Source: an uncultured Sunxiuqinia sp.
GTDB lineage: Bacteria; Bacteroidota; Bacteroidia; Bacteroidales; Prolixibacteraceae
Assembly: GCF_963678245.1 (NCBI RefSeq)
Contig: NZ_OY782767.1
Span: forward strand, 62,001-126,000
DNA: 64,000 nucleotides
Reading direction: 5' to 3'
Position numbers and translations under genes: made by a program. Each line of letters opens with the position of its first letter. The stretch's first letter is position 1. Under the pieces are notes generated by a model. That model was given only the letters and a program-made list of their open reading frames with translations, was not told the DNA's origin and ran no database searches. Positions 1-8,331 of the stretch are shown piece after piece.

Positions 1-152
1 TTTACCCAGCCATAAGCTTTAACCAATTCCGGGTTGACAGGGCGCTGAGCCAGCTGAAAATTCTCCAATGCCCGTGTGGTATGGATGCCATAAAGCTTAT
101 CGACAGGGATTTCCTTTGAACCTAAAAAATCAGTTTCAGTGCGTGTCGTCAT
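1..152 (-). CDS. aspA: Aspartate ammonia-lyase, N-terminal fragment
   Basis: This is the first 50 codons of a gene that runs off the left edge. The start ATG is at 150-152 on the minus strand. The translation has the family's opening, with EIPVDKLYGIHTTRALENF near residues 14-32, which matches the N-terminus of aspartase/fumarase-superfamily enzymes that convert aspartate to fumarate and ammonia. It follows hydG by 32 bases on the same strand. aspA is a known neighbour of [FeFe]-hydrogenase maturation genes in anaerobes, and hydF would be a reasonable gene to find just outside the window. No active-site motif is inside the visible part, so the call rests on the N-terminal match and context. 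Confidence 0.85.
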   Translation of the reverse strand, partial: MTTRTETDFLGSKEIPVDKLYGIHTTRALENFQLAQRPVNPELVKAYGWV

Positions 153-184
153 GGTTTAAGTTTGTGATTTCAAGTTTCGGTTCA

Positions 185-1576
185 TTAACAAAACACATCG
201 GACTGCCCTCGGTTGACCCGGTCGACCAATTTCCTGGCTCTTTCTGCTGGTAGTCCTTCCATATCGGCAATGGTGCTTTCTATCAATTGAATGCCTGTTT
301 TTTTTGTTTCGGGCGACGCATAATTGTTGACGTACTCCATAAAACTCGACAAAGCGTTTGGACCGCAGTGTGCTTTTATTGTTCCGGGTTTAGCGATATC
401 CATGAAATCTTGTCCTGTCCGGCCTAACCGATAACACCCTGTGCAAAACGAGGGGACATAGCCCATTTGTGCTACATCGCGGATAACTTCATCCAACGAG
501 CGGTGATCACCCAGGCTAAATTGTCCGGAAATCTCATCGTCGTGTTCGTATCCTCCTGGGTTGGTTCGGCTGCCGGCAGATATTTGCGACACACCCAGTG
601 AGAATGTCTCCGTTCGTGTTTTTGCATTTTCCCGTGTCGACATGATGATACCGGTGTAGGGAACAGCCAAACGGAGAATAGCTACTATTTTTCGAAATTC
701 GAAGTCGCTAACAACATAGGGTGGATTTGAGGCCATGTCGGAACCGGTTGCCGGTTCTATACGCGGAACACTTATCGTATGTGGCCCAACTCCAAAGACC
801 CTTTCCAACTCGCCGATGTGTTGCATCATTGCCAACAAGTCGAAGCGGTAATCATATAGTCCTAACAGAACGCCAATACCTAAATCATCGATACCTGCTT
901 CCATCGCACGATGCAAGGCCGTTACACGCCAAGCGTAATTCATTTTAAGTCCACCGGTATGCACTTTTTTATAGGTTGGCTGGTGGTAGGTTTCCTGAAA
1001 AATTTGGTAAGTTCCTATCTTTTCGTTTTTAAGCAATTTGAACTCCTCGACAGTGAGCGGAGCGACATTCACATTCACCCGTCTGATTTCGGCATTGTTG
1101 TGCTTGGCTTCATAAACAGAACGAACAGAATCCAGTACATATTGAAAATCGTGGTTTGGATAGGATTCACCCGCTACCAGCAGCACTCGTTTGTGTCCCT
1201 GCTTGATCAGCATTTCTGTTTCTTTAACGATCTCCGGCTGAGTTAATGAGCGTCGAACAATTGCTTTATTTTTAGCCCTAAATGCACAGTAGGTGCATTC
1301 GTTAGCACATAGGTTCGAAATATAAAGAGGTGCAAAAATAACTAAGCGCTTTCCGTAAATAGTATCTTTAATATGATTTGCCGTTTGGAAAAGTTTTTCC
1401 AACTGCACCGGATCGGTCACACTGGTTAAGATGGCCACATCCTGTAAGTTTAAGCCTTTCATTTCTCTGGCTTTTACCAATACTTCGTTTACCTCTTCGG
1501 CAGAAGGGGTGCTGTGTTTATCAAGAGTTTTACTTATTTCTTGTTCGTTGATAAACGATTGTTTTGCTGTATGCAT
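185..1576 (-). CDS. hydG: [FeFe]-hydrogenase maturase HydG (radical SAM tyrosine lyase)
   Basis: HydG cleaves tyrosine with S-adenosylmethionine to make the CO and CN ligands of the H-cluster 2Fe subcluster. The 463-residue product has the radical SAM motif CANECTYC (Cys90, Cys94, Cys97), the family block VPRIEPATGSD, and the C-terminal auxiliary-cluster motif CTGC at 378-381 followed after 22 residues by Cys404. All key cysteines are present and there is no frame break. It lies 6 bases after the TM1266-type regulator gene and is followed by aspA, so the three look like one operon. It appears fully intact, in contrast to the hydrogenase structural genes 4-7 kb away. Confidence 0.97.
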   Translation of the reverse strand: MHTAKQSFINEQEISKTLDKHSTPSAEEVNEVLVKAREMKGLNLQDVAILTSVTDPVQLEKLFQTANHIKDTIYGKRLVIFAPLYISNLCANECTYCAFRAKNKAIVRRSLTQPEIVKETEMLIKQGHKRVLLVAGESYPNHDFQYVLDSVRSVYEAKHNNAEIRRVNVNVAPLTVEEFKLLKNEKIGTYQIFQETYHQPTYKKVHTGGLKMNYAWRVTALHRAMEAGIDDLGIGVLLGLYDYRFDLLAMMQHIGELERVFGVGPHTISVPRIEPATGSDMASNPPYVVSDFEFRKIVAILRLAVPYTGIIMSTRENAKTRTETFSLGVSQISAGSRTNPGGYEHDDEISGQFSLGDHRSLDEVIRDVAQMGYVPSFCTGCYRLGRTGQDFMDIAKPGTIKAHCGPNALSSFMEYVNNYASPETKKTGIQLIESTIADMEGLPAERARKLVDRVNRGQSDVFC

Positions 1577-1582
1577 GGTCTG

Positions 1583-1837
1583 TTATTTTTTTGCTAGTCC
1601 TGATTTTACTTTAACGCCATTGATGGCTCCAAGGCGACCGGTAAGTTTTCCTATTTCGTCGGTGTTGCTGTTTACAACTAATGTGATAACTGATGTATTG
1701 CCTTTTATTTTGGGAATGCCAGTTCTGGCAAGAATTAAGTCGGCATGCTCGCTAAGTATTTCGTTTACAACACCTGCTGACTGTTCACGATCTTCAATAA
1801 TTATTCCGACAAAACCTAGACGATTCTGTATATTCAT
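1583..1837 (-). CDS. TM1266-type iron-only hydrogenase system regulator (ACT-like)
   Basis: The protein has 84 residues and opens RLGFVGIIIEDREQSAGVVN, with GIPKIKGNTSVITLVV in the middle. This is the pattern of the small ACT/NikR-C-like family named after Thermotoga TM1266, found beside hydE/hydG and annotated as a putative iron-only hydrogenase system regulator. It has no DNA-binding domain that I can see, so a ligand-sensing or protein-binding role is as likely as direct transcription control. It is the first gene of the TM1266-hydG-aspA operon. The start codon is preceded by an A-rich stretch rather than a Shine-Dalgarno sequence, and by a long leader with strong pairing potential. Confidence 0.85.
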   Translation of the reverse strand: MNIQNRLGFVGIIIEDREQSAGVVNEILSEHADLILARTGIPKIKGNTSVITLVVNSNTDEIGKLTGRLGAINGVKVKSGLAKK

Positions 1838-1970
1838 GATCTTTTTTTTGTGCGGGAATAGGGGAGTAGCAATACAAAATACTGCTCATGAAAAAGAACA
1901 GTAGTTGTAACTGATGGATATTTCGTACTTTCCCCCTTGAAGTCAGTCCGTTGACCTTCCCGCAGGTTTG
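1838..1970 (-). promoter_or_regulatory. Structured 5' leader of the TM1266-hydG-aspA operon (riboswitch candidate)
   Basis: The roughly 130-base leader can fold into a closed multibranch structure. On the minus strand an 8-base-pair stem pairs UGCGGGAA (1964-1957) with UUCCCGCA (1858-1851). Just inside it are a hairpin with arms GUCA and UGAC (1955-1941), a second long-range helix AGGGG/CCCCU (around 1937 and 1864-1860), and a hairpin GCAGUA/UAUUGC (1885-1869). The outer stem closes 13 bases before the start codon, where it could control ribosome access. I do not recognise a TPP, cobalamin, SAM, FMN or Moco consensus. Pairing was worked out by eye. Confidence 0.5.
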
Positions 1971-1974
1971 GCCG

Positions 1975-2008
1975 CAAAACTACAATAGTTTGGTCATATT
2001 GTATCAAA
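1975..2008 (-). promoter_or_regulatory. Bacteroidota-type promoter of the TM1266-hydG-aspA operon
   Basis: On the minus strand TTTG (2008-2005) and TAGTTTTG (1982-1975) match the -33 TTTG and -7 TAnnTTTG elements of the Bacteroidota housekeeping sigma factor. Their starts are 26 bases apart, as the -33/-7 numbering predicts. Transcription would begin near 1970, at the 5' foot of the structured leader. Confidence 0.65.
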
Positions 2009-2163
2009 CAACAAACCTATTTAAATTGAATATGAATAAAAACTTTCGATTTTTCATGAAGAGCATTTAAATAGAAATGCGACAAGTTTCATATCAGTAT
2101 AGCTTGGGAAAAGAATATGTCAATTCTGCACGTTGAGATTTTTGAAAAGTTTATATTCGCAGT

Positions 2164-3252
2164 GTGAAAAATGTACAGGAAATCGTTGGTCAGAAATCTT
2201 TTTCGAAAGCTGATTTATCAACTCTGTTGGAAGCAGAAGGGCAGGATCTGCAATTGCTTTTTGAGGCTGCGCAGGCTCAAAAACTCGAAGTTGTTGGGAA
2301 AAAAGTATTCTTTCGTGGTTTAGTAGAGTTCTCTAATATTTGCTCCAAAGACTGCCTTTATTGTGGAATCAGGAAGAGTAACGAAAAGGTTGTTCGTTAC
2401 GAAGCGACCGATGATGAAATTCTGGCTGCCTGCCGTTTTGCGTGGGAGAACCGGTTTGGCTCAGTCGTTCTGCAATCGGGTGAGTTGTCGTCACCTGTGT
2501 TTGTCAATCGGGTTGATCGGTTGGTGAAATCCATCAAAAAGCTGTCAAATGACGAACTCGGAATTACGCTTTCATGCGGAGAACAGAATCCGGAAACTTA
2601 TCAACGTTGGTTTAATAGTGGAGCTCATCGGTATTTGTTGCGTATTGAAAGTTCAAATGCAGAGTTGTATCAAAAAATTCATCCTAATAATTCGTTGCAC
2701 TCCTTTGAAAAGCGACTTGATTGTCTCAATTCGTTAAAAGAGTGTGGATACCAGGTCGGAACCGGAGTGATGATCGGCTTACCTTTTCAGGAAATTGGGC
2801 ACTTGGCAGAAGACTTGCTTTTTCTGAAAAAACTGGATGTCGACATGGTTGGCATGGGGCCCTATATTGAGCATGAAGACACACCACTTTATCAATTTCG
2901 TCAGCAATTGGCAACTAAGCAGGAACGCTTTGATTTAGCTTTGAAAATGATTGCTGTTTTGCGATTGCTCATGCCAGATATTAATATTGCTGCTGCTACA
3001 GCATTGCAGGCGATTGATCCGGTGGGAAGAGAAAAAGCCCTGAAAATTGGAGCGAATGTGATTATGCCAAATCTAACTCCTTGCGATTTCCGGAAGGAAT
3101 ATCAGTTATATGAAGATAAACCTTGTCTGGACGAAGATGCAGAACTTTGCCGCAATTGCCTGGAGGCTCGAATTGAAATGGCCGGCAGCGAAATTGGCTA
3201 TGGAGAGTGGGGCGATTCAAAACATTTTAAAGGGCGAACTGCTAAAGATTAA
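2164..3252 (+). CDS. hydE: [FeFe]-hydrogenase maturase HydE (radical SAM)
   Basis: HydE is the radical SAM maturase that acts with HydG and HydF in building the H-cluster. The 362-residue product carries CSKDCLYC (Cys60, Cys64, Cys67) for the SAM-binding 4Fe-4S cluster, followed by YCGIRKSN, and has the usual family length. The reading frame starts with GTG; no upstream ATG lies in frame, and GTG KNVQEI fits the family N-terminus. It is divergent from the TM1266-hydG-aspA operon, with 326 bases between them. No frame break is seen. Confidence 0.93.
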   Translation: MKNVQEIVGQKSFSKADLSTLLEAEGQDLQLLFEAAQAQKLEVVGKKVFFRGLVEFSNICSKDCLYCGIRKSNEKVVRYEATDDEILAACRFAWENRFGSVVLQSGELSSPVFVNRVDRLVKSIKKLSNDELGITLSCGEQNPETYQRWFNSGAHRYLLRIESSNAELYQKIHPNNSLHSFEKRLDCLNSLKECGYQVGTGVMIGLPFQEIGHLAEDLLFLKKLDVDMVGMGPYIEHEDTPLYQFRQQLATKQERFDLALKMIAVLRLLMPDINIAAATALQAIDPVGREKALKIGANVIMPNLTPCDFRKEYQLYEDKPCLDEDAELCRNCLEARIEMAGSEIGYGEWGDSKHFKGRTAKD

Positions 3253-3267
3253 AACACTTCCCATTGA

Positions 3268-3747
3268 TTAGAACAAGGTCTCTTTATAATTGGCATTCTC
3301 CATTTCGTGACGCAGCAACCACTTTTTTCGCCAAATTCCCCCGGCATAACCCACAAGTTTGTTATTGCGGCCAATTACCCGATGGCAAGGAACAACGATT
3401 GAAAGCGGATTTTTGGCATTTGCTCCTCCTACGGCTCGCACCAGATTTTTATCGCAAAGTAAGTCAGCCAACTCGCCATAGGTAATTTGTCTTCCGTACT
3501 CAATTGCTTCCAATTGTTTCCAAACTCTTCGTTGAAATTCAGTTCCCGATGGTTGAATTGGTAAATCGAATTGAAATAAACGACCTGCAAAATACTCGTC
3601 AAATTGCTCAGTGATTAGCTTTTTTAGTTTGGGACAGAAATCGGTTGTATTGACTTCGTGTTCCGTAAAATGAATTCGAGAGATAGCGTTTTCTGATGAA
3701 TTAATCTGCAGCAATCCAATTGGAGATATGTATGTAATAGATGGCAT
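3268..3747 (-). CDS. ogt: Methylated-DNA-[protein]-cysteine S-methyltransferase
   Basis: A suicide repair protein that moves the alkyl group from O6-alkylguanine to its own cysteine. The acceptor site VVPCHRVIG places the active cysteine at residue 121, and the family's helix region RRVWKQLEAIEYGRQITYGE precedes it. The start ATG at 3745-3747 gives MPSITYISPIG, the normal N-terminus, and is preceded by AAAGGTC. An in-frame ATG ten codons earlier is less likely. The gene converges on hydE with 15 bases between stops and has no evident link to hydrogenase maturation. Confidence 0.93.
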   Translation of the reverse strand: MPSITYISPIGLLQINSSENAISRIHFTEHEVNTTDFCPKLKKLITEQFDEYFAGRLFQFDLPIQPSGTEFQRRVWKQLEAIEYGRQITYGELADLLCDKNLVRAVGGANAKNPLSIVVPCHRVIGRNNKLVGYAGGIWRKKWLLRHEMENANYKETLF

Positions 3748-3998
3748 TGACCTTTTTGTCTTTATTCTAGTTAACATTTAGGTAACGTAGAATTAACAAA
3801 AAGGTTTGAATAAAACTGAGTTTTAAAAGAAGAACATTTTTGCGGTTCTTTTTTTATTGGTCGATTGGTACTATCGGTTACAGTTGTTTGCCGATTGCAA
3901 ACATCCACTTGGAATGCATTCGTTTTTCAGCTAAATTTCGATTAATGATCGGCTTTTGTCAAACGGTTCGACGAAAAAACAGGTAAGATTAATTAAAA

Positions 3999-4034
3999 GA
4001 GTCAGCCTTTCTGCAAAAAGGAGAAGGCTGACTC
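3999..4034 (-). terminator. Terminator of the hydCBA operon
   Basis: A perfect 11-base-pair inverted repeat, GAGTCAGCCTT/AAGGCTGACTC, lies 14 bases after the hydA stop. On the minus strand it is followed by TTTTAATTAATC, and the plus side also has a short T run, so it could work in both directions. Confidence 0.85.
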
Positions 4035-4047
4035 GAAAGATTTTTAG

Positions 4048-5837
4048 TTAAAAGCGATCTCTTGGAGTATACTTCGAGTGTAATAAAAGATGAGATTTTG
4101 CTCCCAGTGGTTCGCCCAGATAGTCTTGATAAATTTTAAGTACTTCAGGATTTTCGTGAGACTTTCGCAGGGGCATATTTTTATCTTCGGCATAAATTGC
4201 TTCGGTCCTTTTTTGCCTGATCTCGGGGCTTGTAGGAATCGGCTGTCCTCCGCCTCCCAGGCATGCTCCCGGGCAAGCCATAATTTCAATAAAATGATAG
4301 TCGCTGGTTCCTTTTTTACGGCGTCCATTACTTTTTTAGCATTCACCAATCCGTGCCCTATCGCGCATTTCAGTTCAATGCCATCCTGAAAGATCCAATC
4401 TTTTTGTGGATGATCAATTTTAATACTTGCTTCTTTTTCGCCCTTCATACCTCGCACAGGAATAATATCGAGGTTTTTAAACGGAACTTCGCGGCCGGTA
4501 ACTAATTCGTAGGCAGTTCGGAGTGCGGCTTCCATTACTCTGCCGGTAGCTCCCAAAATAGCACCGGCTCTTGTCGATTCTCCCATAAGACGGTCGTATT
4601 TGGCATCTGGAAGTTTGGCGAAATTGATACCGGCTTGCTTGATCATAATGGCCAACTCACGGGTGGTCAGCACATAGTCAATATCTCGAAAACCACTGTC
4701 ATGCATTTCGGGGCGGTTGGCTTCAAACTTTTTGGCTGTGCAAGGCATGATTGAGACTGAAACAATTTTATCAGGTTCTATTTTATTGGCTTTTGCATAG
4801 TATGTTTTTACTAACACTCCGAACATTTGCTGAGGCGACATACACGTTGAAAGGTTCTCCAAAAACTCGGGGTACATGTGCTCAATGTACTTAATCCATC
4901 CTGGAGAACAAGACGTTGCCAGCGGAAGCTTCACTTGCTCGTCTTTCTCGGCAACCATTTTTTTGAGCCTGTTTAAGAGCTATGTTCCTTCTTCAATAGT
5001 CGTGAGGTCGGCTGTAAAATCGGCATCCAAAACCGAGTTAAAGCCCAGATGTTTGAGTGCTGATACCATTTTGCCTGTCACCCGTTCGCCAACTTCCAGT
5101 CCGAGTTCTTCGCCAAGCCCAACGCGTATGGCCGGAGCTGTTTGAACAACCACATGCTTTTGTGGATCAGAAATGGCATCCCAAACTTCTTCAATATAGT
5201 TGTGTTCAACCAAGGCACCGGTAGGGCAATGATTAACACACTGTCCGCAATTGGTGCACACCACATCATTCATCGCTTTTTCAAAAAAGGTAGCAATTTT
5301 CATTTCATCGCCTTTATAGGCAACCGTGAGCTCATTTACCCCTTGCATTTCAGCACAGGTGCGAACACAACGCTGACAGCGAATACATTTGCTATCGTCT
5401 TTTATGATTGAAGGTGAAAACTGGTCGATGGTATAATTTTTCAGGAGAGCTAGTCGCAAAAAGTCCTGCGTCATTATTTTATATTCCGAAGCTAGTGTCT
5501 GTAGCTCGCAATTTCCGTTTTTGTAGCACTTGGTGCAATCAGCATTGTGTTCAGAAAGTAATAATTCGATGATGTGTGTACGCGAGTTTCTTACTTTCAA
5601 ACTATTGGTGTGAATTTCCATTTCTTCCTCACAAGGAGTCGCGTATGCCGCAGCCAGTCGTTTTTGTCCGGCGACTTCAACCACGCACACCCGGCAATTT
5701 CCAGCAATGCAAAGGTCTTTATGGTAGCAGAGTGTTGGAATAATTATTCCGGCTTTGTTTGCAGCATCCAGTATTGTTTTTCCTTTTTCAATTTCAAGCT
5801 GAAAACCGTTAATCGTGACATTTATTTGATTACTCAT
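4048..5837 (-). pseudogene. hydA: [FeFe]-hydrogenase catalytic subunit HydA, broken by one stop and one frameshift
   Basis: Restored, this would be a 596-residue hydrogenase of HydABC/HndD type. In order it has an N-terminal 2Fe-2S domain (CYHKDLCIAGNCRVC), an HxxxC cluster (HNADCTKCYKNGNC), two 4Fe-4S motifs (CIRCQRC, CTNCGQC), then H-cluster loops TSCSPGW, MPCTAKKFE and EIMACPGACLGGGGQP. Codon 286 is TAG (4980-4982) in the middle of EEGT-stop-LLNRLKK, where relatives have Glu. Near the third loop an A run (4312-4317) is one base short, so the frame slips just before MACPG. Two normally invariant glycines also read Arg. Translation as written would give a 285-residue iron-sulfur fragment without an H-cluster. 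Sequencing error remains possible. Confidence 0.85.
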
Positions 5838-5854
5838 TGCTTTTCCTTTTGGTA

Positions 5855-7042
5855 TTAGTAAATCATTTCTTCCCTGAAATTTTCGACAATGGAACTGAAC
5901 GAATTAGCAACTGATTGCCCCAGTCCGCACTTGGCCGTCAGTTGCATGGTTTCGGTAAGTTTAAGTAGTTTGTTGAGATAGTGAGCCGGCTTTTTACCTC
6001 TTTTTACCGCTCTTATTCCACTGTGAAGTTGTTGGCAACCCACGCGGCAAGGGGTGCATTGTCCGCAGCTTTACTCGCGAAAAAAATCCAAGTAATTGCC
6101 CAGTACATTGTACGTCGAACGAGAGCTGTTAAACAGAATCATGGAGCCTCCGGTGGGTAATGAAATACCAGTGAGTTTTCCCCGGTAACCAATTGTTGTT
6201 TTTTCGAAGCGTTTGTGGGGGACCAAAAAACCGGAAGCTCCGCGAACCTGAACGGCCTTGGTGTTGCCATCGCCAAATTCAGCAACAAAATCCTGTAAGC
6301 TCATTCCCAATTCCAGCTCGTAAATATCAGGCTTTGGTGTATCTCCCGAAACGGAAAATAGCTTTGAGCCTCGAGAATACTGCACACCCAGATCGTAGAA
6401 TTTTTTTGCTCCGTACTTGAAAATGGTAAAAGCGTGTGCTAGCGTTTCTACATTATTCACAACAGTGGCTTTTTCCAGATATCCGAACGAGGTTGGGTAG
6501 GGTGGTTTGTTTCGAGGTTCGCCCCGCTTGCCTTCCATCGACTCAAAAAGTGCTGTTTCCTCGCCGCAAATGTAGTCACCGCTGCCAAGGAATATTTTTA
6601 CCTTAAAATTGAGACCTGCTTCTTTGCAGCAGTGTTCAAATTCGTCAATTACTTTTGTTAGTTCGGGAACCAGAAATTTATATTCGCCCCGCAGATAAAT
6701 AAAACCTTTTTGCGAACCAATAACATGGGCGCAAACTGCCATCGCTGTTAGCACCTTATAGGGAACTTCCGAAAGAATTTCGCGGTCTTTAAATGTTCCC
6801 GGTTCTCCTTCGTCGGCATTGCATATAACGTATTTTTTATCTGATTGGTCTTCGGCTGTTAATTTCCAATTTAAGCCGGTTGGAAATCCTGATCCTCCGC
6901 GCCCTTTAAGTTCCGAACTCATCAATTCGTTGATCAGTTCCTGAGGTGATCTCTTTAAGGTTTTGTCGAGAATTTTTTTCCAGTCGTTGTCATTTTAAAA
7001 AATGAAATTGGCTCTTTTTAATTGATATGTCGCTGCAACCAT
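5855..7042 (-). pseudogene. hydB: NADH-binding NuoF-like hydrogenase subunit HydB, broken by two in-frame stops
   Basis: Restored, this would be a 395-residue NuoF/51-kDa-type subunit that passes electrons between NADH, FMN and iron-sulfur clusters. The FMN/NADH motifs GRGGSGFPTG and NADEGEPGTFKDRE are present, then an SLBB region, then the cluster motif SCGQCTPCRVGC. The frame begins at ATG 7042, overlapping hydC. Codon 16 is TAA (6995-6997), inside an otherwise continuous leader ANFIF-stop-NDNDWKK. Codon 324 is TAA (6071-6073), directly before SCGQCTPC, in FFRE-stop-SCGQC, where relatives have Glu. Both are one G-to-T change away from GAA. Restart at the internal ATG 6925 could rescue the first stop but not the second. 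Confidence 0.85.
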
Positions 7043-7508
7043 AATGTTGTGTTTGTTTTTTAAGATAACGGGTTAAAATATCTCTGACTGAATCAGGAGT
7101 AAGTTCCGTATACACTTCTTTATTGATCAGCATTGCCGGAGCCTTGTGGCACCAGCCCAGACAGTTGGTTTTTAGTAGCGAAAATTTACCGTCTGACGTT
7201 GTCTCTGCCACGCCAATTTTCAACATGTTTTCAATGGTTAGTAAAATTTGGTTTTTGCCTTTCATCGAACAAGTGATTGTTTTGCACACCCGAATAATAT
7301 AAGTACCCATTTTCTGATATTCCAGAAACGAATAGAATGTTGCAGTGTCATAAACGTCAGCTACAGGCATGTCCAGTTCACGGGCAATTTCAATCATCGA
7401 ATGCTCCGATAGGTATTTTTCCTGTTCGACAACGCCTTGTAAAATATTGGTACGATTTCTTCCGTGTTGGCTTGCCAGGTTTTTAATCAGATCTTGTACT
7501 GGATCCAT
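6990..7508 (-). CDS. hydC: NuoE-like 2Fe-2S hydrogenase subunit HydC
   Basis: A thioredoxin-like 2Fe-2S subunit of the NuoE/24-kDa family. The four ligands are in place: CKTITC (Cys75, Cys80) and CLGWC (Cys116, Cys120). The start chosen is ATG 7508 (MDPVQDLIKNLA), because the 19 extra residues upstream do not look like the family. The reading frame extends about 23 residues past the usual NuoE end and overlaps hydB by 53 bases. If position 6997 were G, hydC would stop two codons earlier at TGA. It is the first gene of hydC-hydB-hydA and is the only one of the three without a visible lesion. Confidence 0.85.
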   Translation of the reverse strand: MDPVQDLIKNLASQHGRNRTNILQGVVEQEKYLSEHSMIEIARELDMPVADVYDTATFYSFLEYQKMGTYIIRVCKTITCSMKGKNQILLTIENMLKIGVAETTSDGKFSLLKTNCLGWCHKAPAMLINKEVYTELTPDSVRDILTRYLKKQTQHYGCSDISIKKSQFHFLK

Positions 7509-7565
7509 GTAGATTGAGTTATTGGTTTTTTTAGCGATGATAATAGTAGTTGTTTGAAAAAACAC

Positions 7566-7821
7566 CTAATAAAAGGCTGGGTCGGGTCCGTTGATGACTT
7601 TGCTTTTTTCAGAGTGCAAATAAAGATCATTTGTGCACTTTAGTTGTAAGGTTAAGGAAGGTGAATCGATTTATATAGAGACATTTGTCAGAATATTGAA
7701 ATAGTAATCTGTTTTGCAGCATAGTTTAGTTATTTACCCCATCGTTGAAGTTATTTGTCGGATCATCTTGCTTATTAAGAATTATTTGATCTTTTAATTC
7801 TTATAATGCCAAGCTGAAGTG
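7566..7821 (+). other. Intergenic region between hydCBA and the CYTH gene
   Basis: This AT-rich divergent spacer should hold the hydCBA promoter. I could not find a clean TAnnTTTG on the minus strand; the nearest is TTTATTTG at 7624-7617. No open frame or hairpin of note was seen. Confidence 0.4.
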
Positions 7822-7829
7822 TATTTTTG
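7822..7829 (+). promoter_or_regulatory. -7 promoter element of the CYTH gene
   Basis: TATTTTTG matches the Bacteroidota TAnnTTTG element and lies 21 bases before the ATG at 7851. No good TTTG is seen at -33, so the call is tentative. Confidence 0.4.
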
Positions 7830-7850
7830 CGGGGAAGAATCAACAAAATT

Positions 7851-8315
7851 ATGGCGATAGAAATAGAAAGGAAGTTCCTGATTAATGAGAAGCTACTTCA
7901 AAAGCCCGTGAAAAAGATAAGTATGGTGCAAGCTTACTTGCAAACAGATCCGGATCGAACAATTCGGGTTCGTATTACCCATGAAGCGGCTTACCTCACC
8001 ATAAAGGGACGAGGAAACGGAATTTCGAGACCGGAGTTTGAATATGAAATTCCGGTTGATGATGCCGAAGAGCTATTAAAGTTAGCTGTGTATCCACCAG
8101 TTGAAAAGGATCGTTTCCATATTGTCGTAAATAATCGCACTTGGGAAGTTGATTTTTTTAAGGGAGCCAACAAAGGACTGTTTTTGGCAGAATTAGAGCT
8201 TGATGCTGAAGATGAGTCTTTTGAAATGCCAATCTGGATTACAAAGGAAGTAACCGGTCAGGAGAAATATCATAATTCGTACCTGGCAAAACATCCATTT
8301 TCTACCTGGAAATAG
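7851..8315 (+). CDS. CYTH domain protein (triphosphate tunnel enzyme family)
   Basis: This 154-residue protein opens MAIEIERKFLI, the ExExK signature of CYTH proteins, which bind inorganic or organic triphosphates in an eight-stranded tunnel. Further charged strands follow (RTIRVRI, AYLTIKGRG, WEVDFFKG, LFLAELEL), as in the short bacterial branch. Members hydrolyse tripolyphosphate or similar compounds; the exact substrate cannot be read here. ATG 7851 is chosen over a TTG eight codons upstream because the family begins directly at the ExExK strand. It is a single gene with its own terminator. Confidence 0.9.
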   Translation: MAIEIERKFLINEKLLQKPVKKISMVQAYLQTDPDRTIRVRITHEAAYLTIKGRGNGISRPEFEYEIPVDDAEELLKLAVYPPVEKDRFHIVVNNRTWEVDFFKGANKGLFLAELELDAEDESFEMPIWITKEVTGQEKYHNSYLAKHPFSTWK

Positions 8316-8331
8316 TCGAATGGCTTAATTT

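Noticed and set aside
4048-4281. A separate 77-residue frame starting MACPGACLGGGGQP that could be called a small iron-binding protein
   Set aside because: It is the C-terminal end of hydA in the shifted frame; it starts inside the third H-cluster motif and has no start region of its own.
6925-6993. A frameshift in the A7 run near 6973-6979 as the cause of the short hydB
   Set aside because: Reading further upstream in the hydB frame gives a natural N-terminus from ATG 7042 with a single in-frame stop at codon 16, so no indel is needed.
4980-6997. Stop-codon recoding (selenocysteine, pyrrolysine or another genetic code) as an explanation for the hyd stops
   Set aside because: The stops are TAA and TAG, not TGA; many other genes in the window end normally in TAA and TAG; and recoding would not explain the frameshift.
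7586-7594. TCAACGGAC in the hydC leader also occurs in the TM1266 leader (1946-1954), suggesting a shared regulatory motif
   Set aside because: Nine identical bases in two leaders of this size can occur by chance, and the flanking bases and pairing do not match.
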